A stretch of DNA of 64,000 bases from an uncultured Faecalicatena sp. (GTDB taxonomy: Bacteria; Bacillota; Clostridia; Lachnospirales; Lachnospiraceae), in contig CAOKHZ010000005.1 in assembly GCA_948468385.1 (NCBI GenBank), positions 1 through 64,000 on the forward strand, in the 5' to 3' direction. The position numbers and the translations under genes were made by a program. Shown piece by piece: positions 34,598-42,841 of the stretch. The first letter of the stretch is position 1, and each line of letters starts with the position of its first letter. The notes beneath the pieces were generated by a model. That model was not told the origin of the DNA, made no database searches, and saw nothing but the letters and a program-made list of their open reading frames with translations.

Positions 34598-36604
34598 TTA
34601 CTTTTCAGGTAATTTGATATTGCTCCAATCAGATACGTTACATTTGCCATATTCGTTGTTACCTATGGCAATGATTGTGCCGTCGTCTTTTAATCCGATA
34701 GTATAAAAACTGCCAGCAGAAATAGCAACGATATCATTCCATTCGGATACATTGCATTCACCATATTTATTGTCGCCCGTGGCAATAACAGTACCGTCTT
34801 TTTTTAAGCCGATAGTATGGGAAAATCCGGCAGAAACGGCAACGATATCGTTCCATTCAGTCACATCACATTCACCATAGCGATTGTTACCCGTGGCAAC
34901 GATGGTACCATCCTTTTTCAACCCGACAGTATAAAAGCCTCCGGCAGAAATAGCAATAATATCATTCCATTCGGATACATTACATTGACCATAGTCATTG
35001 CTACCGATAGCAATGACCGTACCGTCATCTTTTAATCCGACAGTATGCTCGCCACCAGCAGAGATGGCAACAATATCATTCCATTCGGACACATTACATT
35101 GACCGTAGCTATCGCCACCAGTGGCAACAACCGTACCGTCTTTTTTTAGTCCGATAGTGAAAAAGTTTTTAGCGGAAATAGCAACAATATTATTCCAATC
35201 AGACACAGCACATTGTTTGTCGTTATTATTGCCGACAGCAATGACTGTACCATCTTTTTTTAATCCGACAGAATGTCCAATGCCGGCAGAAACGGCAACG
35301 ATATCATTCCATTCGGATACATTACATTGACCACGATCATCGTTGCCCATAGCAATGACTGTGCCATCCGTTTTTAGACCGAGTGTATGCCATGAACCTG
35401 CATAAATTATTTCTCTATTTGCAATTTTTTCCCATAAGTTTGTAATTTGTGTTTTTGCATCGCCATAATCCTCCAAATCACGAAAAGTAGCCAAGGCTTT
35501 TAGATAATCACCATTCTTTGCAAGCTCCAAGGCCTCCGCATATTGCATTTCACGTTTGGCATTCCGGGCTTTTTCGGCACGGTCGCTGGCATCCTTGTAT
35601 TCCCCAAGAAGTGTAAAAGCGTCTATCGCGTCATCATACTGACCATTTTCAAATAGAGCCTCGGCATTTTGGTAGGCATCGCGATTTTGTATTTCCGGAA
35701 TAATTACCTGGGTTGCCAAAAGTGCGATAACTATCACCAATGCCGCCGCTGTCCCTATAAAAATGCCAAGTATTTTGTATCGCTTTTTCTTTTGGGCAGT
35801 TTCTTTTTCAAAAGCTTTTTCTTGCACGATGCGATTCTGACATGCGACAATTCTTTCGGTACTGTCTCGAAAGTATCCAAGTTCTGTAAAAAGGGCTATC
35901 GCCTTTTCAAGGGCGTTTTCCGTGCCTTTATTTTGCAGGGCGAGAGCTTGCTGATATTTCTCTTCTTGCAGGCGCAGGTTTTTCTTTTGGGTCAATATTT
36001 CCACATTTAACGCTTTGGCAAGAGGGGAATATTCTCTCTTACAGTTGTAACAAGCTCCGTTTTCCACTAAATTGATTGCCCCGCAAGTGCAATAGAAGAA
36101 TGGTTCAATGATTTCTGGAACATAGGTACAGTTGCCGCCCACTTCGATGGAATACTGCTTTTGTAATTCTTCGTCTGGGAAAACCGTTTTTAATTCCTTT
36201 CGCTTCTCTATTGGTAAAGGTTCCCACTCTTGTTCATTTTTATTTTCCCAGATTACGCCGTTGGCAAATACCGCTTGCGTGACTGAAACCAGGATTTTCC
36301 TAGTGGTCTTATCTTCCAGTGGGATAGCAGTCTGCGTGCCAAAATCTTTTCCGGTCTCCATGTTTAAATCAAGATAGGAAAAATCAGCTATACCCTTTAG
36401 TTCCGCTCCGCTAGGGTCAAAGGCTTTAATGGAAACCTTGCAGGCAATGAGAGTGTCTTTTTTTAAATTGCGAAGCTTTAATTGAACTAATACGCTATCG
36501 TTTTGATTGTCTTTTAGCAAAGCACCGGCGGCAATCAAAATCGGGGAACCACTCTGATAAAGATACGTAGGTAAAAAATAAAGATGTGTAAATCTTTCGT
36601 TCAT
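34598..36604 (-). CDS. zinc-ribbon, membrane and RCC1-repeat protein
   Basis: A 668-residue modular protein not known to me as a characterised gene. An N-terminal beta domain (about 1-165) is followed by a CxC..CxxC zinc ribbon (CTCGAINLVENGACYNC, about 170-190), a helical stretch, one membrane helix at about 280-303, and TPR-like helices (YQNAEALFENGQYDDAIDAF, then YAEALELAKNGDYLKALATF). Seven RCC1-type repeats of 41 residues form the C-terminal part (HTVGLKDDGTVIAIGSNDYG and variants). RCC1 repeats form a beta propeller, here probably outside the cell. An operon with the HipA-like gene, 42 bases downstream, is likely. Confidence 0.8.
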   Translation of the reverse strand: MNERFTHLYFLPTYLYQSGSPILIAAGALLKDNQNDSVLVQLKLRNLKKDTLIACKVSIKAFDPSGAELKGIADFSYLDLNMETGKDFGTQTAIPLEDKTTRKILVSVTQAVFANGVIWENKNEQEWEPLPIEKRKELKTVFPDEELQKQYSIEVGGNCTYVPEIIEPFFYCTCGAINLVENGACYNCKREYSPLAKALNVEILTQKKNLRLQEEKYQQALALQNKGTENALEKAIALFTELGYFRDSTERIVACQNRIVQEKAFEKETAQKKKRYKILGIFIGTAAALVIVIALLATQVIIPEIQNRDAYQNAEALFENGQYDDAIDAFTLLGEYKDASDRAEKARNAKREMQYAEALELAKNGDYLKALATFRDLEDYGDAKTQITNLWEKIANREIIYAGSWHTLGLKTDGTVIAMGNDDRGQCNVSEWNDIVAVSAGIGHSVGLKKDGTVIAVGNNNDKQCAVSDWNNIVAISAKNFFTIGLKKDGTVVATGGDSYGQCNVSEWNDIVAISAGGEHTVGLKDDGTVIAIGSNDYGQCNVSEWNDIIAISAGGFYTVGLKKDGTIVATGNNRYGECDVTEWNDIVAVSAGFSHTIGLKKDGTVIATGDNKYGECNVSEWNDIVAISAGSFYTIGLKDDGTIIAIGNNEYGKCNVSDWSNIKLPEK
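34604..35404 (-). repeat. 123-bp tandem coding repeats (RCC1 units)
   Basis: The RCC1 part of the gene consists of tandem units of 41 codons with high DNA similarity, for instance the recurring GATATCATTCCATTCGGA. Such near-identical units can recombine and change the number of blades. Confidence 0.8.
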
Positions 36605-36619
36605 AATAGTTTTACCCCC

Positions 36620-36907
36620 TTACAAATTTGGCAATGTACCGTTCACATCGGAAGAACTTGCGTTGGAAGCATTTCCATTGGAAACGGAGTTCTTTGTTAG
36701 CTGTTCAGCCAGTTCTTTTAATTGTGTTTCATTCAGGCCTTTCTCACCTCGGTCTGGCAAAGCGATGACCATCATCCAACCAACGATTCCTAAAAAGAAG
36801 CACCACCAGAAATAACCGGTATAACCTTTTTCCACGGCGATGGAAGCAAATTTTGGAGCGACGATTACATTAAAGACAAGCATGATGAAGAAAAATAAAA
36901 TAGCCAT
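36620..36907 (-). CDS. small membrane protein
   Basis: A 95-residue protein with two membrane helices at about 2-24 and 30-52 (GYFWWCFFLGIVGWMMVIAL followed by PDR) and an Asn/Ser-rich soluble tail. The WWCFFLGIVGWMMVIALPDR pattern recurs in small clostridial membrane proteins, often fused to zinc ribbons. No function is known to me. AAGGAGG precedes the start. It lies 15 bases before the RCC1 protein gene and is the first gene of that minus-strand group. Confidence 0.7.
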   Translation of the reverse strand: MAILFFFIMLVFNVIVAPKFASIAVEKGYTGYFWWCFFLGIVGWMMVIALPDRGEKGLNETQLKELAEQLTKNSVSNGNASNASSSDVNGTLPNL

Positions 36908-36930
36908 AATAACCTCCTTCTTTTGTAAAA

Positions 36931-36992
36931 AATATAGTGTTTGATAGTTGTCTATGTCAAAAATTTTACCATAGGCAATCTTTCCTTGTCAA
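36931..36992 (-). promoter_or_regulatory. two tandem sigma-A promoters on the minus strand
   Basis: Proximal: TTGACA (36960-36955), 18 bases, TATATT (36936-36931). Distal: TTGACA (36992-36987), 18 bases, TAAAAT (36968-36963). Both point at the small membrane protein and the RCC1/HipA-like/LytTR/GHKL group. Confidence 0.75.
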
Positions 36993-37023
36993 TGTTTACG
37001 GTTCGAATTTGCTTCGTGTGGGA

Positions 37024-37052
37024 TTGTAATTTTAAAAGGAATTCGTTATACT
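37024..37052 (+). promoter_or_regulatory. sigma-A promoter of the BceRS-like genes
   Basis: TTGTAA at 37024-37029 and TATACT at 37047-37052 with a 17-base spacer, about 90 bases before the response regulator start. It is divergent from the minus-strand promoters at 36931-36992. Confidence 0.7.
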
Positions 37053-37144
37053 AAGGTCATGAAACATGAATTTGTGATTTGTCAAGAGGGCGTTATGGAA
37101 AAAATGATAACGATTGTGACATATGGCAGAAGAGGGAGAACGTA

Positions 37145-37816
37145 ATGTATAAGATTTTATTGGTGGAGGATGACCCGGTGATTGCGACGCAGGTGCAAAG
37201 GCATTTGCAGCAGTGGGATTACGAGGTTGCTTGTGTGGAGAATTTTAAGTGCGTGCTGGAAACATTTACAACGTATCGGCCGCACCTGGTGATTCTGGAC
37301 ATCCTCCTTCCCTATTATAATGGATTTTACTGGTGCACGCAGATTCGAAAGGAGCACGACGTGCCGATTCTGTTTTTATCCTCCGCTTGTGACAACATGA
37401 ACATCGTGATGGCGGTGAACATGGGTGGGGATGATTTTGTGGAGAAACCGTTTGATTTGAACGTTTTGACGGCAAAGATACAGGCACTTTTGCGCAGGAG
37501 CTATGAATTTTCGGGAGGCAGAAATAGCCAGGCGTGTCGGGGCGTGATCTTGCATTTGGATGATGCTACCGTGGAGCATGAGGGGAAAAGGATCGACCTG
37601 ACGAAAAATGAGTTTAAAATCCTGCAGATGTTGATGGAGCAAGAGGGCAGAATCGTGAAGCGGGAACAGATTATGGAACGGCTGTGGGAAAGCGACGAGT
37701 TCGTGGATGATAACACGTTGACGGTAAATATGACTCGCCTGCGCCGGAAACTGGAGGAAATCGGCGCGTGCGACCGAATCAAAACAAAGAAGGGAATCGG
37801 GTATTTGCTGTCATGA
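37145..37816 (+). CDS. BceR-like OmpR-family response regulator
   Basis: A 223-residue regulator with receiver domain (MYKILLVEDDPVIATQVQRH, phosphoacceptor D52 in VILDILLPYYNG, Lys in FVEKPF) and a winged-helix DNA-binding domain (LTKNEFKILQMLMEQEGRIV, TLTVNMTRLRRKLE). Receiver output of this type with YYNG matches BceR-like regulators of antimicrobial peptide resistance. The in-frame upstream start at 37079 is rejected because the fold begins at MYKIL. TGA overlaps the ATG of the kinase gene. Confidence 0.9.
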   Translation: MYKILLVEDDPVIATQVQRHLQQWDYEVACVENFKCVLETFTTYRPHLVILDILLPYYNGFYWCTQIRKEHDVPILFLSSACDNMNIVMAVNMGGDDFVEKPFDLNVLTAKIQALLRRSYEFSGGRNSQACRGVILHLDDATVEHEGKRIDLTKNEFKILQMLMEQEGRIVKREQIMERLWESDEFVDDNTLTVNMTRLRRKLEEIGACDRIKTKKGIGYLLS

Positions 37817-38973
37817 GTGAGGAACTTTTGAATAAAAAAAAGCAAACGCCATATTTGAAAACGATTCAGATGAGACATGCGATTTGGCTGAAGGGAGCCG
37901 TCTGGCATCTTGCATTATATGGTTGCATTGTCGGCATTTTTACATTGGTTCTTTATTTGTATGGCGTGCTGGAGGATGCAATTTTGTATGCCGCGGGTTT
38001 GTCGGGGTGTTTCATGTTGCTTGTGTTTGCCATTTGCTTTTTCAGACATGCCGGGCACGTACAAAAGGCGAGGCAGGCCTTGGAGGCATTGCCGAATGAA
38101 TTCAAAGAATTTCCAACCGCGTCGACCGATTTGGAGCGAATGTACGAGGAAAAATTAAAACAGCTTTCCGTTCTGATCGGGCAGATGGAAAATGAAACAC
38201 GCATCAGTCGGCAGGAGATGATGGATTACTACGGTCTCTGGGTGCATCAAATCAAAACGCCGATTGCGGCGATGCACGTATTGACGCAGTCATTGGAAGA
38301 GACGATATTGCTTGTGGGAAACGGGGAATTGGAGAAAGAGGCTTTTGTCAGAGAGCAAGTGGCGGAAGAATCGGAAAAGCTTTTTCGCGAGATGAAAATG
38401 GAGTTATTTAAGACGGAGCGGTATGTGGAGATGGTGCTTTCCTATTTGCGGGCCGAAGGGATGGGGCATGACTTGCTTTTGAAGGAATATTCGCTGGATT
38501 CTATCATAAAGCAGGCGGTAAAAAAGTACTCCTCGCTGTTTATTTCGAAACAGATTCATCTGGATTACCGGGAATGTCGAAGCCAGGTACTGACGGACGA
38601 AAAGTGGCTGCTCTTCGTGTTGGAACAAGTATTGTCAAACGCATTGAAATACACACCCAGGGGCGGGAAGATTGTGATTTACCAGGAGGGCGAGGGAGAA
38701 AGGCGTCTGGTTATTCAGGATAATGGGATTGGAATTTCGGCAGAAGACTTGCCACGCATCTTTGAAAAAGGATTTACGGGCTTTAATGGCCGGCAGGATA
38801 AAAAGTCGACGGGAATCGGCCTTTATCTTTGCAAGAAGGTCTGTGATAAGCTGGGACATGTCCTTGTCGTGGAATCAAAAGAAGGGACGGGAACCTGCGT
38901 ATATTTTTGTGAGCGAGCCGTGAAAAGTCCAGAAGAACAGACTTTACAAGGCAGGAGGCTTCTATTACAATAG
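37813..38973 (+). CDS. BceS-like intramembrane-sensing histidine kinase
   Basis: A 386-residue kinase with only two membrane helices close together (about 28-70) and almost no outside loop, as in BceS. H145 in HQIKTPIAAMH is the phosphoacceptor. The ATPase domain has N box EQVLSNALKYTP, DNGIGISAEDLPRIFEKGFTG and GIGLYLCKKV. Such kinases have no own ligand site and read the state of a BceAB-type transporter. Those genes follow at 39756. Confidence 0.92.
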   Translation: MSEELLNKKKQTPYLKTIQMRHAIWLKGAVWHLALYGCIVGIFTLVLYLYGVLEDAILYAAGLSGCFMLLVFAICFFRHAGHVQKARQALEALPNEFKEFPTASTDLERMYEEKLKQLSVLIGQMENETRISRQEMMDYYGLWVHQIKTPIAAMHVLTQSLEETILLVGNGELEKEAFVREQVAEESEKLFREMKMELFKTERYVEMVLSYLRAEGMGHDLLLKEYSLDSIIKQAVKKYSSLFISKQIHLDYRECRSQVLTDEKWLLFVLEQVLSNALKYTPRGGKIVIYQEGEGERRLVIQDNGIGISAEDLPRIFEKGFTGFNGRQDKKSTGIGLYLCKKVCDKLGHVLVVESKEGTGTCVYFCERAVKSPEEQTLQGRRLLLQ

Positions 38974-39037
38974 TATGTAGAAACCGATAATTTGCTGCAG
39001 TTGATAGGTCTTGGAGCCATGAAAGGGGAGGATTTGC

Positions 39038-39409
39038 ATGTTGGAGAAAAATGATTTTATTGTGCTGAAGGACATGGTGGCATCCGTTGTGGATGAGCGC
39101 ATGGAACGTCTGGAAGCCAAGATGGATGAGCGCGTGGAACGTCTGGAAGCCAAGATGGATGAGCGTTTGGAATGTCTGGAAAACAAGATGAATAATCGTT
39201 TGGAGCAGTCGGAAAACTTCGTCTTAGAGGAGATTGACCGTACGAGGGACATTTTGGAAAGACGGATAGGAAGAGTTGAAAAGAGCGTGGATGAGATAAA
39301 ACAATATTATCAAGCGGTGAAACTGGAAAATGAAAATCTTGCCATGGTTCAAAAGCAAGTGAATGACTTGACAAAACGAGTGGAAAAGCTGGAAGAAAAA
39401 TCGGCATAG
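39038..39409 (+). CDS. coiled-coil protein with short internal repeats
   Basis: A 123-residue, highly charged, all-helical protein. Three 11-residue units of the type MDER(M/V/L)E(R/C)LEAK lie at about 22-52, and heptad patterns continue to the end (KQVNDLTKRVEKLEEK). There is no signal peptide or membrane helix. It sits between the BceRS-like pair and a terminator. A scaffold or tether for the sensing complex can be guessed but not shown. It has no name known to me. Confidence 0.7.
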   Translation: MLEKNDFIVLKDMVASVVDERMERLEAKMDERVERLEAKMDERLECLENKMNNRLEQSENFVLEEIDRTRDILERRIGRVEKSVDEIKQYYQAVKLENENLAMVQKQVNDLTKRVEKLEEKSA

Positions 39410-39420
39410 GTAGAGAAAGC

Positions 39421-39449
39421 GAGCGAGGAGAAAATCCTCGCTCTTTTTT
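39421..39449 (+). terminator. intrinsic terminator of the BceRS-like operon
   Basis: GAGCGAGGA (39421-39429) pairs with TCCTCGCTC (39435-39443) over a five-base loop, followed by seven T. The dispersed hairpin element starts at the next base. Confidence 0.9.
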
Positions 39450-39571
39450 GTTTTATAGGAAACTTCGTTTCCTATAAAACAAAACCCTCCGAGGGATGCG
39501 CACTTCGCGCTTAAGGAAAATGGCTGCTGACGCAGCCGCGCTCCAGCGCGAGAGTCCGGCAAGCCGGACTC
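39450..39571. repeat. dispersed modular hairpin element, copy 1
   Basis: Hairpin A has 14-base arms (39450-39463 and 39467-39480) around TTC. Then come a conserved core starting AAAACCCTCCGAGGGATGCG, TTAAGGAAAATGGC, the GGCTGC-TGAC-GCAGCC stem (39522-39537), GCGCGA, and hairpin B (GAGTCCGGC-AA-GCCGGACTC, 39552-39571). Copies 2 and 3 are at 48218 and 62020. No open frame is present. Confidence 0.85.
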
Positions 39572-39578
39572 TTTGTTC

Positions 39579-39643
39579 TTACATTTTTGTAAGGATTCTG
39601 TAAGCCAAGTCGATGGAAATATGCTTGTTTGTGGTATTATAAT
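39579..39643 (+). promoter_or_regulatory. BceR-type box and promoter of the transporter genes
   Basis: TTACATTTTTGTAA at 39579-39592 fits the TnACA-N4-TGTAA site known for BceR-like regulators. TATAAT at 39638-39643 is a good -10, with the weak TGGAAA near the -35 position, as expected for an activated promoter. Control by the regulator at 37145 is inferred. Confidence 0.65.
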
Positions 39644-39755
39644 GAAGACACGAACGATGGAAAATGAAAACACATTGTCCTCCTATGCGGCGGCAGGTCG
39701 CGCGGAGGATGGGGGGAATCGTTCGAAGTCATCAAAAGAAAGGCGGCAAGGAAAT

Positions 39756-40517
39756 ATGACGGTATTGGAAGTACAGAATGTGAAAAAGATTTATACGACC
39801 AGAAATGGCGGCAATCAGGTAGAGGCACTGAAAGATGTGAATTTTTCGGTGGAGACGGGGGAGTTCGTGGCCATCATGGGGGAGTCCGGTTCGGGCAAGA
39901 CGACCTTGCTCAATATCTTGGCGGCGTTGGATAAGCCGACCGGAGGCAGGGTGCGCCTTAACGGGCAGGACTTGTCCCAGGTGAAGGACAAGGAGATGGC
40001 GGCGTTTCGCCGGGAAAATCTGGGGTTTGTCTTTCAGGATTTCAATCTATTGGATACATTTTCTTTGGAGGATAATATTTATCTGCCGCTTGTGCTGGCG
40101 GGGCAGAAGCACGTTGTGATGGCCAAGCGGCTCTGGCCGATTGCGCAAGAACTTGGCATTACTTCACTTTTGAAAAAGTATCCGTACGAGGTGTCTGGAG
40201 GACAGAAGCAGCGGGCGGCGGTGGCGAGGGCATTGATTACGAAGCCGCAAATCATCCTCGCCGACGAGCCGACCGGGGCACTTGATTCCAAGGCATCCGA
40301 TGAACTCATGCGCATTTTCGGCCAAATCAACCAGGAGGGACAGACGATTTTGATGGTGACACACAGTGTCAAGGCGGCCAGTCATGCCGGGCGCGTGTTG
40401 TTTATCAAGGACGGAGAGGTCTTTCACCAGATTTATCGGGGAAATCAAAGTGACGAGGAAATGTATCAGAAGATTTCTGCGTCACTGACCGTTTTGATGA
40501 CGGGAGGTGAGCAGTAG
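39756..40517 (+). CDS. BceA-like ABC transporter ATP-binding protein
   Basis: A 253-residue ATPase of the MacB/BceA class. Walker A is GESGSGKTT, the Q loop lies in VFQDFNLLD, the signature VSGGQKQRAAVARAL, Walker B IILADEPTGALD and the H switch VTHSVKAA. The frame is open upstream to 39573, but TVLEVQNVKKIY is the usual N terminus, with AAGGA before the ATG at 39756. It works with the permease encoded immediately after it in antimicrobial peptide sensing and resistance. Confidence 0.93.
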   Translation: MTVLEVQNVKKIYTTRNGGNQVEALKDVNFSVETGEFVAIMGESGSGKTTLLNILAALDKPTGGRVRLNGQDLSQVKDKEMAAFRRENLGFVFQDFNLLDTFSLEDNIYLPLVLAGQKHVVMAKRLWPIAQELGITSLLKKYPYEVSGGQKQRAAVARALITKPQIILADEPTGALDSKASDELMRIFGQINQEGQTILMVTHSVKAASHAGRVLFIKDGEVFHQIYRGNQSDEEMYQKISASLTVLMTGGEQ

Positions 40518-42569
40518 ATGAGGATGGAATTTGAGGAGAATATAGATGCAAAAAGCGGCCGGCCGGGCGAGGAATATAATATGCACGCACATCGTTTCAA
40601 CCTAGGCTTTTATATGAAATTGGCTGCCACGAACCTATACAAAAATGGCAAGGCATATATTCCGTATTTGCTCACCTGCATTTTCACGATTTTGATGTAT
40701 TACGTGATGGGCGCGATTGCAAGGAATGAAGGCTTACAAGAAATGCGGGGGGCCGAAACGATGCGCTCCGTCATGCAAGTTGCCATGATCATAACGGGAA
40801 TTTTTGCGACTATTTTTCTGTTGTATACAAATAGCATCCTGATCAAGCAACGAAAAAAAGAATTGGGACTGTACCATGTGCTGGGGCTCGACAAAGGAAA
40901 TTTGGCACGCATGCTGGCGTGGGAAAGCGTATATACGGCCGTGGTGAGCCTGGTCGCCGGGATACTGGGAGGCATCGTGCTGGGAAAACTGATGTTTCTG
41001 GTTCTTTTAAAAATGATTCAAATCCCGGTGCCGCTTGCATTTTCGATTGAAATGAGTGCCGTCGTGGAGAGCGTGGAGTTGTTTGTCGGTATTTTCTTCC
41101 TATCTTTTTTGTGGAACGTATGGCAGGTGGGGCGGACGAATCCCATTGAGCTGCTGCACGGGAGCCAGGAAGGGGAGCGGGAGCCAAAAACCAAGCTATT
41201 GGCGACGGCAATCGGCATATTGACGTTGGGATTTGGTTATTATATCGCGCAAGTTACGGACAATCCGCTGTCAGCCGTATCAAACGTATTTTTTGCGGTC
41301 ATATTGGTGATTATCGGCACTTATGCCATTTTCATGGCGGGCAGCATCGCCTTGTTGAAATGTTTGAAAAAATGGAAGAATTACTATTACCAGACCAAAC
41401 ACTTTACGAACGTGGCGGGAATGTTGTATCGTATGAAGCAAAATGCTGTGGGACTGGCCAATATCTGTATCATGAGCTGCGCCGTGCTGTCGCTGATTTC
41501 TGTCACATTGTCTTTATATTTGGGCGCGGAGGACATTTTGCAGACGAGATATCCGAGAGACTATACGGGATATGTCTATCAGGCGGAGGAGGAGCGGGTG
41601 GAGCTAGAACAACAGATTGTCAAAGAGGAGGCAGAACGAGCGGGAGTCGAGATTGCAAATCGCGTATCTTGTCATATTGGAAGCATCACGACGTTGCGTG
41701 ATGAAAATCATTTATTAGGCGAATTGGATGATTCGCAGCCCAATTTGGATAGCATATATGGCGTTTACGTGATTCCGATAGAGGATTATAATAAGGCGGA
41801 GGGAAAAAGTGAGTCTTTGGAAACGGACGAGGTGTTGCTATATTTGCCAGAGGGGTCTTTTTCGCAGGAAACACTTTGGATTGGAGAGACAGAATGGAAG
41901 GTAAAGGAAAAGCTTGAGACGTTTTCATTGGAAAAGATGAGCGAGGGAATGGGTCTGAAAATGATTTGGCTGGTCATGGACAGCAAGGACACGATTGCAA
42001 GTCTCGCTGCGCAATACGGCAGATTGTGGAGTGACAGTTTCTTTTACAAGGACACGTTTGACCTTGTAGGGGATGCGAAAGCCCGTGAAAGTGCATGGCA
42101 GTCCATTAGCCAAAGGCTTTCCGGGGAATTGGGAAACGTAAGTTCCTATTGGCAGGAAGAGCGCAGGGAAAGCTACTATATCAGTAATGGCGGATATTTG
42201 TTTGTGGGAGTGTTCGTGGGAACTTTATTTCTGGTGGGAATGGTTTTGATTATTTATTACAAGCAGATTTCGGAAGGGTATGATGACAAGGCGCGTTACC
42301 AGATTATGAAGAAGGTGGGAATGAACCGCCGGGAAATCAAAAGTACGATTCACAGCCAGGTGCTGACACTATTCTTTTTGCCGCTCGGCATGGCGATTTT
42401 GCATATCGCGTTCGCCTTTCGGATGTTTGGCCAGGTGCTTAAGGCGTTCTCGCTATCTAACACGATGCTGGAATTTTACTGCACGGCCGGGACGGCAGCC
42501 GTATTTACCTTGTTCTATATTGGGGTGTTTTTCCTTACCTCAAGAGAATATTATCGGATTGTCCGTTGA
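40518..42569 (+). CDS. BceB-like FtsX-type permease
   Basis: A 683-residue membrane protein with about ten helices: four near the N terminus with an FtsX domain (ILIKQRKKELGLYHVLGLDKG), a large outside domain of about 200 residues between helices seven and eight (about 340-560), and the C-terminal three with KVGMNRREIKSTIHSQVLTLFF. This is the layout of BceB, which removes or shields peptide-bound lipid carriers and signals to BceS. The ATG directly follows the ATPase stop. AGGTGAG at the end of that gene is the ribosome site. Confidence 0.92.
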   Translation: MRMEFEENIDAKSGRPGEEYNMHAHRFNLGFYMKLAATNLYKNGKAYIPYLLTCIFTILMYYVMGAIARNEGLQEMRGAETMRSVMQVAMIITGIFATIFLLYTNSILIKQRKKELGLYHVLGLDKGNLARMLAWESVYTAVVSLVAGILGGIVLGKLMFLVLLKMIQIPVPLAFSIEMSAVVESVELFVGIFFLSFLWNVWQVGRTNPIELLHGSQEGEREPKTKLLATAIGILTLGFGYYIAQVTDNPLSAVSNVFFAVILVIIGTYAIFMAGSIALLKCLKKWKNYYYQTKHFTNVAGMLYRMKQNAVGLANICIMSCAVLSLISVTLSLYLGAEDILQTRYPRDYTGYVYQAEEERVELEQQIVKEEAERAGVEIANRVSCHIGSITTLRDENHLLGELDDSQPNLDSIYGVYVIPIEDYNKAEGKSESLETDEVLLYLPEGSFSQETLWIGETEWKVKEKLETFSLEKMSEGMGLKMIWLVMDSKDTIASLAAQYGRLWSDSFFYKDTFDLVGDAKARESAWQSISQRLSGELGNVSSYWQEERRESYYISNGGYLFVGVFVGTLFLVGMVLIIYYKQISEGYDDKARYQIMKKVGMNRREIKSTIHSQVLTLFFLPLGMAILHIAFAFRMFGQVLKAFSLSNTMLEFYCTAGTAAVFTLFYIGVFFLTSREYYRIVR

Positions 42570-42628
42570 CAAATGGCTGAAATATAGATTGAAAAAAGTT
42601 TGATAAAGTGTCTTTGTGAAATGGATGC

Positions 42629-42657
42629 GCCGCGCGAATATGGTTTCGCGCGGCACT
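42629..42657 (+). terminator. terminator of the transporter operon
   Basis: GCCGCGCGAA (42629-42638) pairs with TTCGCGCGGC (42644-42653), then ACTTT. The T run is short but the stem is very stable. Confidence 0.65.
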
Positions 42658-42770
42658 TTCACGCGTTCTTTTGCAGATGTTTGTAGACATTGTCACCTGA
42701 GAATTGTCGTCCGGGAAAATACATGTATACAATTTCTGCGTAAGATGTCGATATTTTCTTAGTTTCCCCA

Positions 42771-42800
42771 TTGCAAGACGGAGTAGAATAGTGTTATAAT
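42771..42800 (+). promoter_or_regulatory. sigma-A promoter of the DUF5717 cassette
   Basis: TTGCAA at 42771-42776 and TATAAT at 42795-42800 with an 18-base spacer, about 40 bases before the start of the large gene. Confidence 0.75.
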
Positions 42801-42841
42801 CATGTAATCGAGTGTGAATGATTATTAAGTAGGTGACGGAT

